From: Dyella ginsengisoli LA-4
GTDB taxonomy: Bacteria; Pseudomonadota; Gammaproteobacteria; Xanthomonadales; Rhodanobacteraceae
DNA: 64,000 nucleotides
NCBI RefSeq assembly: GCF_000334915.1
Contig: NZ_AMSF01000055.1
Coordinates: 96,558 to 160,557 of the forward strand
Reading direction: 5' to 3'
The notes below the pieces were generated by a model. The model saw nothing but the letters and a program-made list of their open reading frames with translations, was not told the origin of the DNA and did no database searches. Each line of letters opens with the position of its first letter. The stretch's first letter is position 1. A program made the position numbers and the translations under genes. Shown here in pieces: positions 34,654 to 43,554 of the stretch.

Positions 34654-36012
34654 ATGGACAAGGTGTTCCCCAACGCCACCAAGGCACTTGACGGCCTGCT
34701 GTTCGACGGCATGACGATCGCGGCCGGCGGCTTCGGCCTGTGCGGCATTCCCGAGAACCTGATCGGCGCCCTGCTCGATGCCGGCACCAAGGGCCTGACC
34801 ATCGTCGGCAACAATGCCGGCGTGGACGACTTCGGCATGGGCCCGCTGCTGAAAACCCGCCAGGTCAAGCGCGTGTACGCGTCCTACGTGGGCGAGAACA
34901 AGGAGTTCGAGCGCCAGGTGCTGGCCGGCGAGCTGGAGCTGCACCTGGTGCCGCAGGGCACCCTGGCCGAGAAGCTGCGCGCCGGCGGCGCCGGCATCCC
35001 CGGCTTCTATACCCGCACCGCGTTCGGCACCAAGCTGGCGGAGGGCAAGGAGACCAAGTCCTTCGACGGCAAGGAATACGTGCTGGAGGAGGCGATCCAC
35101 GCCGACGTGTCGATCGTCAAGGCGTGGAAGGGCGACCGCCTGGGCAACCTGGTCTTCCGCAAGACCGCGCGCAACTTCAACCCGATGATCGCCACCTGCG
35201 GCAAGGTCTGCGTGGCCGAGGTGGAGGAACTGGTCGAGGTCGGCGAGCTCGACCCGGACCAGGTCCACGTGCCGGGCATCTACGTCGACCGCATCATCCA
35301 GGGTGCGAGCTACGAGAAGCGCATCGAGTTCCGCACCGTCGCCGGCGCCAACACCGGCAAGGAAAACCCGACGCGCACCGCGATGGCGCAGCGCGCGGCG
35401 AAGGAACTGCGTGACGGCTTCTACGTCAACCTGGGCATCGGCATCCCGACCCTGGTGGCGAACTTCATCCCCGAGGGCATGGACGTGACCCTGCAGTCGG
35501 AGAACGGCCTGCTCGGCATCGGTCCGTTCCCCAGCGACGACAAGGTCGACCCGGACCTGATCAACGCCGGCAAGCAGACCATCACCACCCTGCCCGGCTC
35601 CAGCTTCTTCTCCAGCGCAGACTCGTTCGCGATGATCCGCGGCGGCCACATCGACCTGTCGATCCTCGGTGGCCTGGAAGTGTCCTGCCACGGCGACCTG
35701 GCCAACTGGATGGTGCCGGGCAAGATGGTCAAGGGCCCCGGCGGTGCGATGGACCTGGTCTCGGGCGTCAAGCGCGTGGTGGTGCTGATGGAGCACACCG
35801 CGAAGGATGGCTCGCCGAAGATCAAGCAGCAGTGCGACCTGCCGCTCACCGGCAAGCAGGTGGTGGACCTGATCATCACCGATCTGTGCGTGTTCGAGGT
35901 GGCCAAGGGCCAGGGCCTGACCCTGATCGAGCTCAACGAGGGAGTCACGGTCGACGAGGTGAAGGCGAAGACCGGCTGCGGCTTTGCGGTGTCGCCCGCC
36001 CTGGGGGGCTGA
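34654..36012 (+). CDS. 3-oxoacid CoA-transferase with subunits A and B in one chain
   Basis: The 452-residue protein joins both halves of a class I CoA-transferase. The A-like part spans residues 1-225 ([26 protein letters not shown]). A short linker (about 226-240) leads to the B-like part ([16 protein letters not shown]). The catalytic glutamate is E283 in [12 protein letters not shown]. It moves CoA from succinyl-CoA to acetoacetate-type acids in ketone-body or polyhydroxybutyrate use. Most bacteria, including many relatives, encode two subunits, while mitochondrial SCOT is one chain like this. The region from 34538 to 34653 has no other gene. Confidence 0.93.
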   Translation: MDKVFPNATKALDGLLFDGMTIAAGGFGLCGIPENLIGALLDAGTKGLTIVGNNAGVDDFGMGPLLKTRQVKRVYASYVGENKEFERQVLAGELELHLVPQGTLAEKLRAGGAGIPGFYTRTAFGTKLAEGKETKSFDGKEYVLEEAIHADVSIVKAWKGDRLGNLVFRKTARNFNPMIATCGKVCVAEVEELVEVGELDPDQVHVPGIYVDRIIQGASYEKRIEFRTVAGANTGKENPTRTAMAQRAAKELRDGFYVNLGIGIPTLVANFIPEGMDVTLQSENGLLGIGPFPSDDKVDPDLINAGKQTITTLPGSSFFSSADSFAMIRGGHIDLSILGGLEVSCHGDLANWMVPGKMVKGPGGAMDLVSGVKRVVVLMEHTAKDGSPKIKQQCDLPLTGKQVVDLIITDLCVFEVAKGQGLTLIELNEGVTVDEVKAKTGCGFAVSPALGG

Positions 36013-36024
36013 TCCGGCACGACG

Positions 36025-36048
36025 CTCCCTCGCGCCGGCGCGAGGGAG
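36025..36048. terminator. Perfect 24-base inverted repeat between convergent genes
   Basis: CTCCCTCGCGCC is followed directly by its reverse complement GGCGCGAGGGAG, 13 bases after the CoA-transferase stop and just before the kinase stop. It would fold into a very strong hairpin in both directions. No T run follows, so it may end transcription weakly or protect 3' ends. Confidence 0.6.
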
Positions 36049-36050
36049 TC

Positions 36051-37052
36051 TCAGGCCGCCCGGACCTGCGGAAAACGGATGCGTGCGACGTTCTCGCCGC
36101 TCGCGCGGGTCTGCAGCTCCAGCGGCCAGGCGAAGCGTTCGCTGATCCGCCGTGCAATCGCCAGCTCGAAGCCGTGACGATCGGCATTCGGCCGGGCCGG
36201 CCCGCCCGCTTCAGCGTCGGCGGGCAACGGCTCCGTACGGTTGGATACCACCACCGCATCCGGCATGACCGTCACCACCACGCGGCCGCGCTCGGTCTGC
36301 TGGCAGGCGTTGCGGATGAGCTGCCAGAACAGCACGGCGAAGACGCGCGGAGACCCCTCCAGGGCGAATCGCGCGGGCTCCTCCAGTTCGAACTCGATCG
36401 GCCGCCCCGCCAGCATGTCGCGGGCGAAACCCAGCTCCCTGCCGATCGCATCGTTGACCACGAACACTTCGTCGTCGACGCCGTTGTCCTTCTCGCGGGC
36501 GAGGATCAACAACGCTTCCACCAGCGCTTCCATCTCCCGCGCCGAACGTCGGATCCGCTGCAGCGAACGCTCGCCGAAACCGCTGAGCGCCTGCTCCTCG
36601 GCCAGCATGTCCACCGACATCTTGATCACCGTGAGCGGACTGCGCAGCTCGTGGCTGGCATCGCGGGTGAAGTTGCGTTCGCGCTCGGTGTAACCGGCGA
36701 TGCGCTGGGCGAACGAATGCAGTCCACCCGCGAGAGAGGCCAGGTCGGCGTCGGTGCCCCGTCCGAGGCGATCCGGCGACAGCGCGGCGATGTCCGGGTG
36801 TTCGTCCCACCCCTCCACCAGCCGCGCCAGTGCACTGACCGGTCGCCACTCGCGCCGTGCCGCCAGCCAGGCCAGCACGGACACGATGACGATCAATACG
36901 AGCACGGCGCCCACCGGCGCCATGCTGAACATACCCAAGGTGACGCAGATCACCAGCGCTACCAGCTGCAACACGAAGATACCCGCAATGCGCCGCTGGA
37001 AAGCTCCTTTGCGAAACGCCCCCGATAGCTGAGTCGAACCCCTGCTTTTCAT
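36051..37052 (-). CDS. Sensor histidine kinase with atypical ATP-binding motifs
   Basis: The 333-residue protein has two membrane helices (about 22-40 and 47-66) with almost no periplasmic loop, so it probably senses the membrane or another protein. A HAMP-like segment leads to the H box with H134 in RDASHELRSPLTVIK. The N box is QLIRNACQQTERGRV. The usual D-x-G-x-G is replaced by VSNRTEPLP, and G-x-G-L-G-L by RHGFELAIA, so ATP binding may be weak or altered. It follows its response regulator gene by 31 bases. Confidence 0.85.
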   Translation of the reverse strand: MKSRGSTQLSGAFRKGAFQRRIAGIFVLQLVALVICVTLGMFSMAPVGAVLVLIVIVSVLAWLAARREWRPVSALARLVEGWDEHPDIAALSPDRLGRGTDADLASLAGGLHSFAQRIAGYTERERNFTRDASHELRSPLTVIKMSVDMLAEEQALSGFGERSLQRIRRSAREMEALVEALLILAREKDNGVDDEVFVVNDAIGRELGFARDMLAGRPIEFELEEPARFALEGSPRVFAVLFWQLIRNACQQTERGRVVVTVMPDAVVVSNRTEPLPADAEAGGPARPNADRHGFELAIARRISERFAWPLELQTRASGENVARIRFPQVRAA

Positions 37053-37083
37053 GATGTTGCCGAGTGGCGCGGCCTCCTTCGCA

Positions 37084-37815
37084 TCAAGCCGGCTGTGTGG
37101 CGGCAGCCACCTCGGCCTCGAGGTCGGCGAGGCGGTAGCCGGCCGAATGGATGGTGTGCAGCAGCGGCTTGTCGAACGGCTTGTCGATCACCCGGCGCAG
37201 GTTGTAGAGGTGCGAGCGCAGGGTGTCCGAGTCGGGCAGTGTGTCGCCCCAGATCTCGCGCTCGATGTCGCGGCGGCTGACCACGCGCGGCGATTCGCGC
37301 ATCAGGATCGCCAGCAGCTTCAGCCCGATCGGCGAGACGGTCAGCTCCTGCCCGGCACGGGTCAGGCGCAACGTGGCGGTGTCCAGAGTCATGTCGCCCA
37401 CGGTCAGCACCTCGGTCGACACCTGCCGGCGGTCGCGGCGGATCAGGGCGCGCAGACGGGCTTCGAGCTCGCGTACCTCGAACGGCTTGACCAGGTAGTC
37501 GTCGGCGCCGGCCTCCAGGCCGACCAGCTTGTCTTCCAGCGTGTCGCGCGCGGTCAGCATCAGCACCGGGGTGGACTTCTTGGCGTCCTTGCGCAGCTTG
37601 CGGCAGACCTCCAGGCCGTCCATGCCCGGCAGCATCAGGTCGAGCACCACCACGTCGTAGCTGTTGGTCACGGCCAGATGCAGACCACTTACGCCATCGG
37701 CGGCGTAGTCCACCGAGTAGCCGCGGCGCTCCAGGAATTCACCCACCATCTCGGCAATCTGGCGGTTGTCCTCCACCAGAAGCACCAGTCCAGCCTGTTC
37801 GTCACGTGTGCTCAT
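37084..37815 (-). CDS. OmpR-family response regulator
   Basis: The 243-residue regulator has a receiver domain (acidic E15/D16, phospho-acceptor D59 in VVLDLMLPGMDG, K in DDYLVKPF). The C-terminal winged helix has LTVSPIGLKLLAILMRESPRVVSRRDIEREIWG and RSHLYNLRRVIDKPF. It would bind DNA as a dimer when phosphorylated by the kinase downstream. The ATG at 37815 is preceded by a TTTCAC-based inverted repeat that may be an autoregulatory site. Confidence 0.93.
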   Translation of the reverse strand: MSTRDEQAGLVLLVEDNRQIAEMVGEFLERRGYSVDYAADGVSGLHLAVTNSYDVVVLDLMLPGMDGLEVCRKLRKDAKKSTPVLMLTARDTLEDKLVGLEAGADDYLVKPFEVRELEARLRALIRRDRRQVSTEVLTVGDMTLDTATLRLTRAGQELTVSPIGLKLLAILMRESPRVVSRRDIEREIWGDTLPDSDTLRSHLYNLRRVIDKPFDKPLLHTIHSAGYRLADLEAEVAAATQPA

Positions 37816-37837
37816 ATGCTCGTCCTGCAGTTGCTGT

Positions 37838-37853
37838 TTTCACGTTTGTGAAA
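37838..37853. promoter_or_regulatory. Inverted repeat upstream of the OmpR-type regulator gene
   Basis: TTTCAC (37838-37843) and GTGAAA (37848-37853) form an inverted repeat with a four-base spacer, 23 bases upstream of the regulator start codon. A related TGTGAAGG lies about 30 bases further at 37881-37888. Repeated half-sites at this distance suggest autoregulation by the response regulator. Binding has not been shown. Confidence 0.45.
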
Positions 37854-37931
37854 GGCTAGCGGGCGACCCGGTGACCACGATGTGAAGGATCTCGACGCGC
37901 GTTCACCCGCCGGTCAAACGGGCCCCGGCGG

Positions 37932-38558
37932 TCAACGCGGTGCCTTGCGCAGCAGGGGCTCGAGGGCAGGCCATACGTTCTGAAGAACGTGCGGTTCGCC
38001 GGCAGCCGTGGGGTGCAGACCGTCGTCCTGCATCAGCGACGGATCGAGCGCCACGCCGTCGAGCAGGAACGGCACCAGAGCCACGTGCTTCTGCCGGGCG
38101 AGATCGGCATAGATGGAGCGCAAGCCATCGCGATACTGCGGCCCGTAGTTCACCGGCAGCTCGATTCCCAGCAGCAGCACCTTCGCGCCGGCCTCGTGGG
38201 CCATGTCGATCATCGCGGCCAGGTTGTCGCGCAGCGCATCCAGCGGCAAGCCGCGCAGGCCGTCGTTGGCCCCCAGCTCGATCACCACCACCGCCGGCCG
38301 CTCCTTCGCCAGCAACCCGGGCAGATGGTTGCGCCCGCTCAGCGAGGTCTCGCCGCTGATGCTGGCATTGACCACGCGCCACGGCGGCTCCATCTTGGCC
38401 AGACGCCCGTACAGCAGGCTCACCCAGCCGGACTCGACCGGAATGTTGTGCGCGGCCGACAGCGAGTCCCCCAGCACCAGCACGCTCCGGGTCGGCGCCG
38501 CATGGGCGACGGCCATTCCCCACAGCAGCAGGCCCAAGGCGTAGAGGAAACGACGCAT
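37932..38558 (-). CDS. tesA: GDSL-type esterase/lysophospholipase TesA
   Basis: The 208-residue precursor has a signal peptide (FLYALGLLLWGMAVAHA). It is an SGNH hydrolase with S32 in LGDSLSAAHN, the GAND motif in VIELGANDGLRG, and D179/H182 in QDDGLHPTA. It works in the periplasm as a thioesterase, lysophospholipase or arylesterase. The start codon overlaps that of the divergent ybbA gene by two bases, an arrangement close to the tesA-ybbA pair in E. coli. Confidence 0.93.
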   Translation of the reverse strand: MRRFLYALGLLLWGMAVAHAAPTRSVLVLGDSLSAAHNIPVESGWVSLLYGRLAKMEPPWRVVNASISGETSLSGRNHLPGLLAKERPAVVVIELGANDGLRGLPLDALRDNLAAMIDMAHEAGAKVLLLGIELPVNYGPQYRDGLRSIYADLARQKHVALVPFLLDGVALDPSLMQDDGLHPTAAGEPHVLQNVWPALEPLLRKAPR

Positions 38559-39258
38559 GAGTGATCCATCCGCTCCAGTGCTCGAGGCGATCGATGTTAG
38601 CAAGTCGGTGAGCGGCCCCGAGGGCACGCTGGCGATTCTGCAGGGCGTGAGCCTGTCGGTGCGCGAGGGCGAGAGTTTCGCCATCGTCGGCGCCTCCGGC
38701 TCGGGCAAGACCACCCTGCTCGGCCTGCTGGCCGGGCTGGACCTGCCGAGCAGCGGCCACATCCGCCTCGATGGCCAGCCGCTGGAGACACTCGACGAGG
38801 AAGCCCGCGCCGACCTGCGTCGGCGGCTGGTCGGTTTCGTGTTCCAGTCCTTCCACCTGCTCCCCGCGCTCACCGCCGAGGAGAACGTGATGCTGCCGCT
38901 GGAACTGGAGGGCGCGCGCGACGCACGGACCAGAGCGCGCGACGCGCTGGAGGCAGTCGGGCTGACCCCGCGGCGACGGCACTATCCGGCCCAGCTGTCC
39001 GGCGGCGAGCAGCAGCGCGTGGCGATCGCCCGGGCCTTCGTGCACGGACCGCGCCTGCTGTTCGCCGACGAGCCCACCGGCAATCTCGACCAGCGTACCG
39101 GCCGACATGTCGCCGACCTGCTGTTCGCGCTCAACCGGGATCGCCGGACCACCCTCGTGCTGGTCACCCACGACGCGGCGCTCGCCGCGCGCTGCCAGCG
39201 CCGCATCGAACTGGCCGAAGGCCGCGTGGTGCATGCGGCCGAGGGCACCACCGCATGA
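38557..39258 (+). CDS. ybbA: ABC transporter ATP-binding protein (YbbA/LolD type)
   Basis: The 233-residue ATPase has Walker A GASGSGKTT (45-53), the signature LSGGEQQRVAIARA, Walker B LLFADEPTGNLD and the switch histidine in LVTHD. With the YbbP-type permease it makes a type VII, MacB-like ABC system, which usually performs mechanical work or lipid/protein extraction in the envelope rather than import. Its stop overlaps the permease start (ATGA). Confidence 0.93.
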   Translation: MSDPSAPVLEAIDVSKSVSGPEGTLAILQGVSLSVREGESFAIVGASGSGKTTLLGLLAGLDLPSSGHIRLDGQPLETLDEEARADLRRRLVGFVFQSFHLLPALTAEENVMLPLELEGARDARTRARDALEAVGLTPRRRHYPAQLSGGEQQRVAIARAFVHGPRLLFADEPTGNLDQRTGRHVADLLFALNRDRRTTLVLVTHDAALAARCQRRIELAEGRVVHAAEGTTA

Positions 39259-41738
39259 ACATCATGCCGCTGGCCCTGCGCAGCCTGCGCCGCGAATGGC
39301 ACCTGCCGGAACTGCGCACGCTGGCCGCCTCGCTGGTGCTGGCGGTGGTGGCGCTCGGCGTGGTGGCCACGCTCGCCACCCGCATCGAACGCGGCCTGCT
39401 GGCCAGCGCGGCGGAGCTGATCGGCGGCGATGTGGGCATCAGCGCGCCCCAGACGCTCCCTCCCGCCTTCGCCGACGAGGCGCGCCGCGACGGTCTGCGC
39501 ACCAACCACGTCGCCAGCTTCCCCAGCGTCGCCTTCCATGACGGTCACAGCCAGCTGCTCGACGTGCAGGCCACCGACGCGACCTACCCGCTGCGCGGCA
39601 CGCTGGAACTGGCCGATCGCCAGGGTCTCACACGCCCGGGGCATGCACCTGGCACCGGCTCGGTCTACCTCGATCATCGCGCACTGGTCGCGCTGGGCCT
39701 GCAGGTCGGCGACACGGTACAGGTGGGCGGGCGCGACCTGCAGATCGCCGCGGAACTGGTTCGCCAGCCTGATGGTGGCGAGCTTTTTGCGCTGGCGCCG
39801 CGGGCGATCATGAGTCTGGCCGACGCCGAGGCGGCCGGTCTGCTCGGCGTCGGCAGCCGCGCGCGACATCGCCTGCTGCTGTCCGGCGAGCCGGACCAGG
39901 TGCAGCGCTGGCGACGCTGGGCCAAGTCCCGGACGCTGCCGCAGGGGGCGCAGCTGATCACGCCGGAACAGGCCCAGGAGCGCATGCGCACCGCCTTCGA
40001 CCGCGCCAGCGCCTTCCTGCGACTGACCGCCCTGCTCTCGGCGCTGCTGGCCGGCGTGGCGATCGCCCTGGCGGCGCAGCGCTATGCCCGCCGCAAGACT
40101 CCGGAAGTCGCCCTGCTGCGCGCGCTGGGCACGCCGCGGCGGCGCGTGCTGGCGCTGCTGCTCGGCACGCTCGGTGCGCTGGCGTTGCCGACCGTGGCGC
40201 TGGGGATCGCCCTGACCCTCGCCCTCGCGCAGGGAGCATGGCTGGTGGCCAGCCAACTGTTCGGCAACGTGCCGACCGAGCTGCCGTTGTTGCCCGCTCT
40301 CGCCGCCGCGGCGGTGAGCCTGGCGGTGCTGGCCGGTTTCGCCCTGCCACCACTGGCCCGGCTCGCCGACGTACCGCCGGTGGCCGTGTTCCGTGCCAGC
40401 CTGGCCCGCCGTGTGCGCCGCTTCGACGTGCTGTACCTGGTGCCGCTGGCGGTGGCCGCCGCGCTGATCTGGCTGCAGAGCGATTCGCTGAAGATGGCCG
40501 GCATCCTCGCCGCCAGCCTGCTCGGGGTGGCCGCGTTCGCGGCTGCCCTCGCGGCGCTGCTGCTGTGGCTGGCGCGGCGGGTGGCGCCCGGGGCGCATCC
40601 CGCCCTTCGCCTCGGCCTTGCCGCACTGGCCCGGCGCCGGGGACTGAGCCTGATCCAGGCCACCGCGCTGAGCCTGGGACTGGTCGCCCTGCTGCTGCTC
40701 GCCGTGGTCGCGCCCTCGCTGCTGGACGGCTGGCGCCGTGAGTTGCCGGCCGACACGCCGAACTGGTTCGTGCTGAACCTGCAGGACGACCAGCGCAGCG
40801 GCTTCGACGACGCGGTGCGGAAGCTGGGGGCGAAAGAGCTCAACATGCTGCCGCTGGCGGTAGGCAAGCTGGCTGCGATCAACGGCGTGCCCGCCGACCA
40901 GCTGACGTTCACCGACCCACGCGCGAAGGACTGGGTCGACCGCCAGCTGCGCGTGTCCTGGGCCGGCGCGCTGCCGCCGTCGAACCAGGTGGTCGCCGGC
41001 GCCTGGTTCGCTGCGCATCCGGCGCACGCCGAGGTTTCGGTGGATACGATGTGGCGGGACATGTTCCACCTGAAGCTCGGCGACACGATGCGCTTCACCA
41101 TCGGCGAGCGCAGCCTGGATGCCACCGTCACCAGCGTGCGCCAGGTCGACTGGAGCTCGTTCCGGGTGAACTTCTTCCTGCTGCTGGATCCGGCGCACGC
41201 CGATACCCTGCCGCACACCTGGCTGGCGAGTTTCTACCTGCCGCGCGACCAGGCCGACGGACTGGCGCGGGTGTCACGCGACTACAGCAACCTGAGCCTG
41301 GTCGATGTCGACTCCCTGCTCGACCGTGTGCGCGAGATCGTGCAGCGGGTGAGCAATGCCGTGCGCTGGATCCTCGGCTTCAGCCTGCTGGCCGGAGCGC
41401 TGGTGCTGGCGGCGGCGCTCGCCTCCAGCGCCGCCGAGCGCCGGCACGAAGCGGCGCTGCTGCGCACCCTGGGCGCCCGGCGCGGGCAACTGCGGGTGGC
41501 GGCGGCCTGCGAGTTCGCCCTGCTCGGAGCGGTGGCCGGACTGACGGCGGCGATCGGAGCGGCCGGCGCCGGCTGGTGGCTGGGTCGCGCGGTGTTTCAC
41601 ATCGAGCACTTCGTGCCGCCGCTCGGCGCGCTGGCGCTGGACGCGCTGGTTGCCGCGGTCGTGGTGATGCTGCTCGGCCTGGCGGGTACGCGGCGGGTGA
41701 CCCGCACGTCGCCGATGCGACTCTTGCGCGAGGGCTGA
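39255..41738 (+). CDS. ybbP: FtsX-like ABC permease (YbbP type)
   Basis: The 827-residue protein has an N-terminal membrane helix followed by a large periplasmic domain (MacB-PCD-like). Two groups of FtsX-type helices follow (about 255-500 and 700-820), with a second periplasmic domain between them (SWAGALPPSNQVVAGAWF). It pairs with the ATPase directly upstream. E. coli YbbAP with TesA lies in the same gene order, so a shared role in lipid or envelope maintenance is likely. Confidence 0.92.
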   Translation: MNIMPLALRSLRREWHLPELRTLAASLVLAVVALGVVATLATRIERGLLASAAELIGGDVGISAPQTLPPAFADEARRDGLRTNHVASFPSVAFHDGHSQLLDVQATDATYPLRGTLELADRQGLTRPGHAPGTGSVYLDHRALVALGLQVGDTVQVGGRDLQIAAELVRQPDGGELFALAPRAIMSLADAEAAGLLGVGSRARHRLLLSGEPDQVQRWRRWAKSRTLPQGAQLITPEQAQERMRTAFDRASAFLRLTALLSALLAGVAIALAAQRYARRKTPEVALLRALGTPRRRVLALLLGTLGALALPTVALGIALTLALAQGAWLVASQLFGNVPTELPLLPALAAAAVSLAVLAGFALPPLARLADVPPVAVFRASLARRVRRFDVLYLVPLAVAAALIWLQSDSLKMAGILAASLLGVAAFAAALAALLLWLARRVAPGAHPALRLGLAALARRRGLSLIQATALSLGLVALLLLAVVAPSLLDGWRRELPADTPNWFVLNLQDDQRSGFDDAVRKLGAKELNMLPLAVGKLAAINGVPADQLTFTDPRAKDWVDRQLRVSWAGALPPSNQVVAGAWFAAHPAHAEVSVDTMWRDMFHLKLGDTMRFTIGERSLDATVTSVRQVDWSSFRVNFFLLLDPAHADTLPHTWLASFYLPRDQADGLARVSRDYSNLSLVDVDSLLDRVREIVQRVSNAVRWILGFSLLAGALVLAAALASSAAERRHEAALLRTLGARRGQLRVAAACEFALLGAVAGLTAAIGAAGAGWWLGRAVFHIEHFVPPLGALALDALVAAVVVMLLGLAGTRRVTRTSPMRLLREG

Positions 41739-41781
41739 GCACGCCGCCACCATCAGCGACTCCCCGGCCTCGAGGTACGCC

Positions 41782-42411
41782 ATGTACACGCTCTACTACT
41801 CCCCCGGCACCGCCAGCATGGTGGTGCACATGGCGCTGATCGAGAGCGGTGCGCCGTTCGAGCTGCAGCTCGTGGACATCGAGCGCGGCGCGCAACGCGA
41901 CCCGGCCTATCTCGCGCTGAACCCCCGTGGCGTGGTGCCGACCCTGATGATCGATGGCCAGCCGCGGCACGAGTCCGCCGCGCTGCTGATGATGCTGGCC
42001 GACCGCCATCCGCAGGCCGGCCTCGCCCCTGCGCCCGGCACCGCCGCCCACGACGCCTTCGAGCAGTGGCTGGTCTACCTCAGCAACACGCTGATGTCGA
42101 CGTTCCGCTTCTGGTTCTACCCACCGGACCTGGGCGCGACCGAGCATCCGCCGCAGGTCCGCGCCGCGCTGGCGGCGAAGATCGAGGGCGTGTGGGATTA
42201 CCTCGACCGCGAGCTGGCGGCGAATGGCCCTTACCTGCTCGGCGACGACTTCAGCGCCGCCGACCTGCTGCTGGCGATGCTGATGCGCTGGTCGCGCAAC
42301 ATGCCGCGTCCGGCCAGCCAGTGGCCGGCACTGGCGCGCCTGGCCGAGCTGATCCGCGCCCGCCCCAGTTGGCAGCAGGTATACGCGGTCGAGGGATTGA
42401 GCGGGTGGTGA
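41782..42411 (+). CDS. Glutathione S-transferase
   Basis: The 209-residue protein has the N-terminal thioredoxin-like domain (MYTLYYSPGTASMVVHMALIE, cis-proline region RGVVPTLMID, HESAALLMMLAD). An all-helical C-terminal domain carries YLLGDDFSAADLLLAMLMRW. S7 in YYSPGT is the likely glutathione-activating residue of beta/other bacterial classes. It conjugates or reduces electrophiles in the cytoplasm. The stop overlaps the next gene (GTGA). Confidence 0.9.
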   Translation: MYTLYYSPGTASMVVHMALIESGAPFELQLVDIERGAQRDPAYLALNPRGVVPTLMIDGQPRHESAALLMMLADRHPQAGLAPAPGTAAHDAFEQWLVYLSNTLMSTFRFWFYPPDLGATEHPPQVRAALAAKIEGVWDYLDRELAANGPYLLGDDFSAADLLLAMLMRWSRNMPRPASQWPALARLAELIRARPSWQQVYAVEGLSGW

Positions 42412-43544
42412 GGTCCCTGCGCGACGCGTTCGAGTCGCGCCTGCTGCCTTGGCTGCGCACCGAGTGGTTGCTGGCCGCATTCGGCTCGCTCGCCGTCCTG
42501 CTCGCGCTGGCCGATCCGCAGCCGCTGGACCGCTACCAGGGCTGGCTGCAGGTGCCGACCCTGGCCGGCCTGATGGGCCTGATGATCGCCATCCAGGGCA
42601 TCCGCGACAGCGGCCTGGTGCAGCGTGCGGCAATCGTGCTGGTGACTCGTGCGCACTCGCTGCGCGGGCTGGGACTGATGCTGGTGGCCAGCGCCGAAGT
42701 GCTGGCCATGGTCCTGACCAACGACGTCAGCCTGTTTCTGCTGGTGCCGTTGACCGTCGCCATCGCCGGCCTGTCCAACCTGCCGCTGGCGCGGATGGTG
42801 GTGCTGGAAGCACTGGCGGTGAACGCCGGATCGATGCTCAGCCCGATCGGCAACCCGCAGAACCTGCTGTTGTGGCAGTCCTCGCACCTGCCGTTCCTGG
42901 CCTTCGTACAGGGCATGCTGACGGCTTCGGTGGTGGCATCGCTGCTGCTGTTGGCCCTCACCGCGCTGTGGCTGCCGAGCGGCAGGATCACGCTGGATCG
43001 TTACGCCCTGGACGGACGACCGCTGTTCCCGCCGCTGGCCGTGCTGTCGCTGGTGGCGCTGGCCTCGATGGTGCTGATGATGGAACACGGGCTGGCGCTG
43101 GAAGGCGCGCTCGGCCTGCTGCTGCCGTTCGCCCTGCTGGCACGCGACAGCCTGAAGCGGATCGACTGGCCCTTGCTGGCGACCTTTGCGGCGATCTTCG
43201 CCGGGCTCGGCCATTTCAGCGCATTGCCGGCCGTGGGTGCGGTCCTGGATCACTTCGACTTCGGGCAGCCACTGACCCTGTTCCTCGGCGGCCTGCTCGG
43301 TTCCCAGCTGATCAGCAACGTACCGGCCACCGTGCTGCTGCTGGGCCGCGCGCACGATCCGCTCGCCCTGGCCACCGCCGTCAACGTCGGTGGCTTCGGG
43401 CTGGTGGTCGGCTCGCTGGCCAACCTGATCGCCCTGCGGCTGGCGCGCCTGCCGCAGGGCCTGCGGCAATTCCACCGCGTGTCGATCCCATTCCTGCTGG
43501 TGTGCGCGCCGCTGGTCTACCTGGCGGCGCGCTGGTTGGCCTGA
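42408..43544 (+). CDS. SLC13/ArsB-NhaD-superfamily anion permease
   Basis: The 378-residue protein has about ten hydrophobic segments. The motif pair VLTNDVSLFLLVPLTVAI and SMLSPIGNPQNLLLW is characteristic of ion transporters of the ArsB/NhaD/SLC13 group, with a second-half SQLISNVPATVLLLG. It probably moves a dicarboxylate, arsenite-like or other anion across the inner membrane. The GTG at 42408 overlaps the GST stop; the GTG at 42405 is equally in frame. Confidence 0.85.
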   Translation: MRSLRDAFESRLLPWLRTEWLLAAFGSLAVLLALADPQPLDRYQGWLQVPTLAGLMGLMIAIQGIRDSGLVQRAAIVLVTRAHSLRGLGLMLVASAEVLAMVLTNDVSLFLLVPLTVAIAGLSNLPLARMVVLEALAVNAGSMLSPIGNPQNLLLWQSSHLPFLAFVQGMLTASVVASLLLLALTALWLPSGRITLDRYALDGRPLFPPLAVLSLVALASMVLMMEHGLALEGALGLLLPFALLARDSLKRIDWPLLATFAAIFAGLGHFSALPAVGAVLDHFDFGQPLTLFLGGLLGSQLISNVPATVLLLGRAHDPLALATAVNVGGFGLVVGSLANLIALRLARLPQGLRQFHRVSIPFLLVCAPLVYLAARWLA

Positions 43545-43554
43545 GGCCGACGGC

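Noticed and set aside
37027..37045. tRNA T-arm-like GGGGTTCGACTC on the minus strand
   Set aside because: No acceptor stem, anticodon arm or remaining tRNA structure around it; it lies in the kinase N-terminal coding region.
38982..41216. 744-residue minus-strand frame over ybbA and ybbP
   Set aside because: No motif, Gln/Gly/Arg-rich, and fully opposite to well-supported ABC transporter genes.
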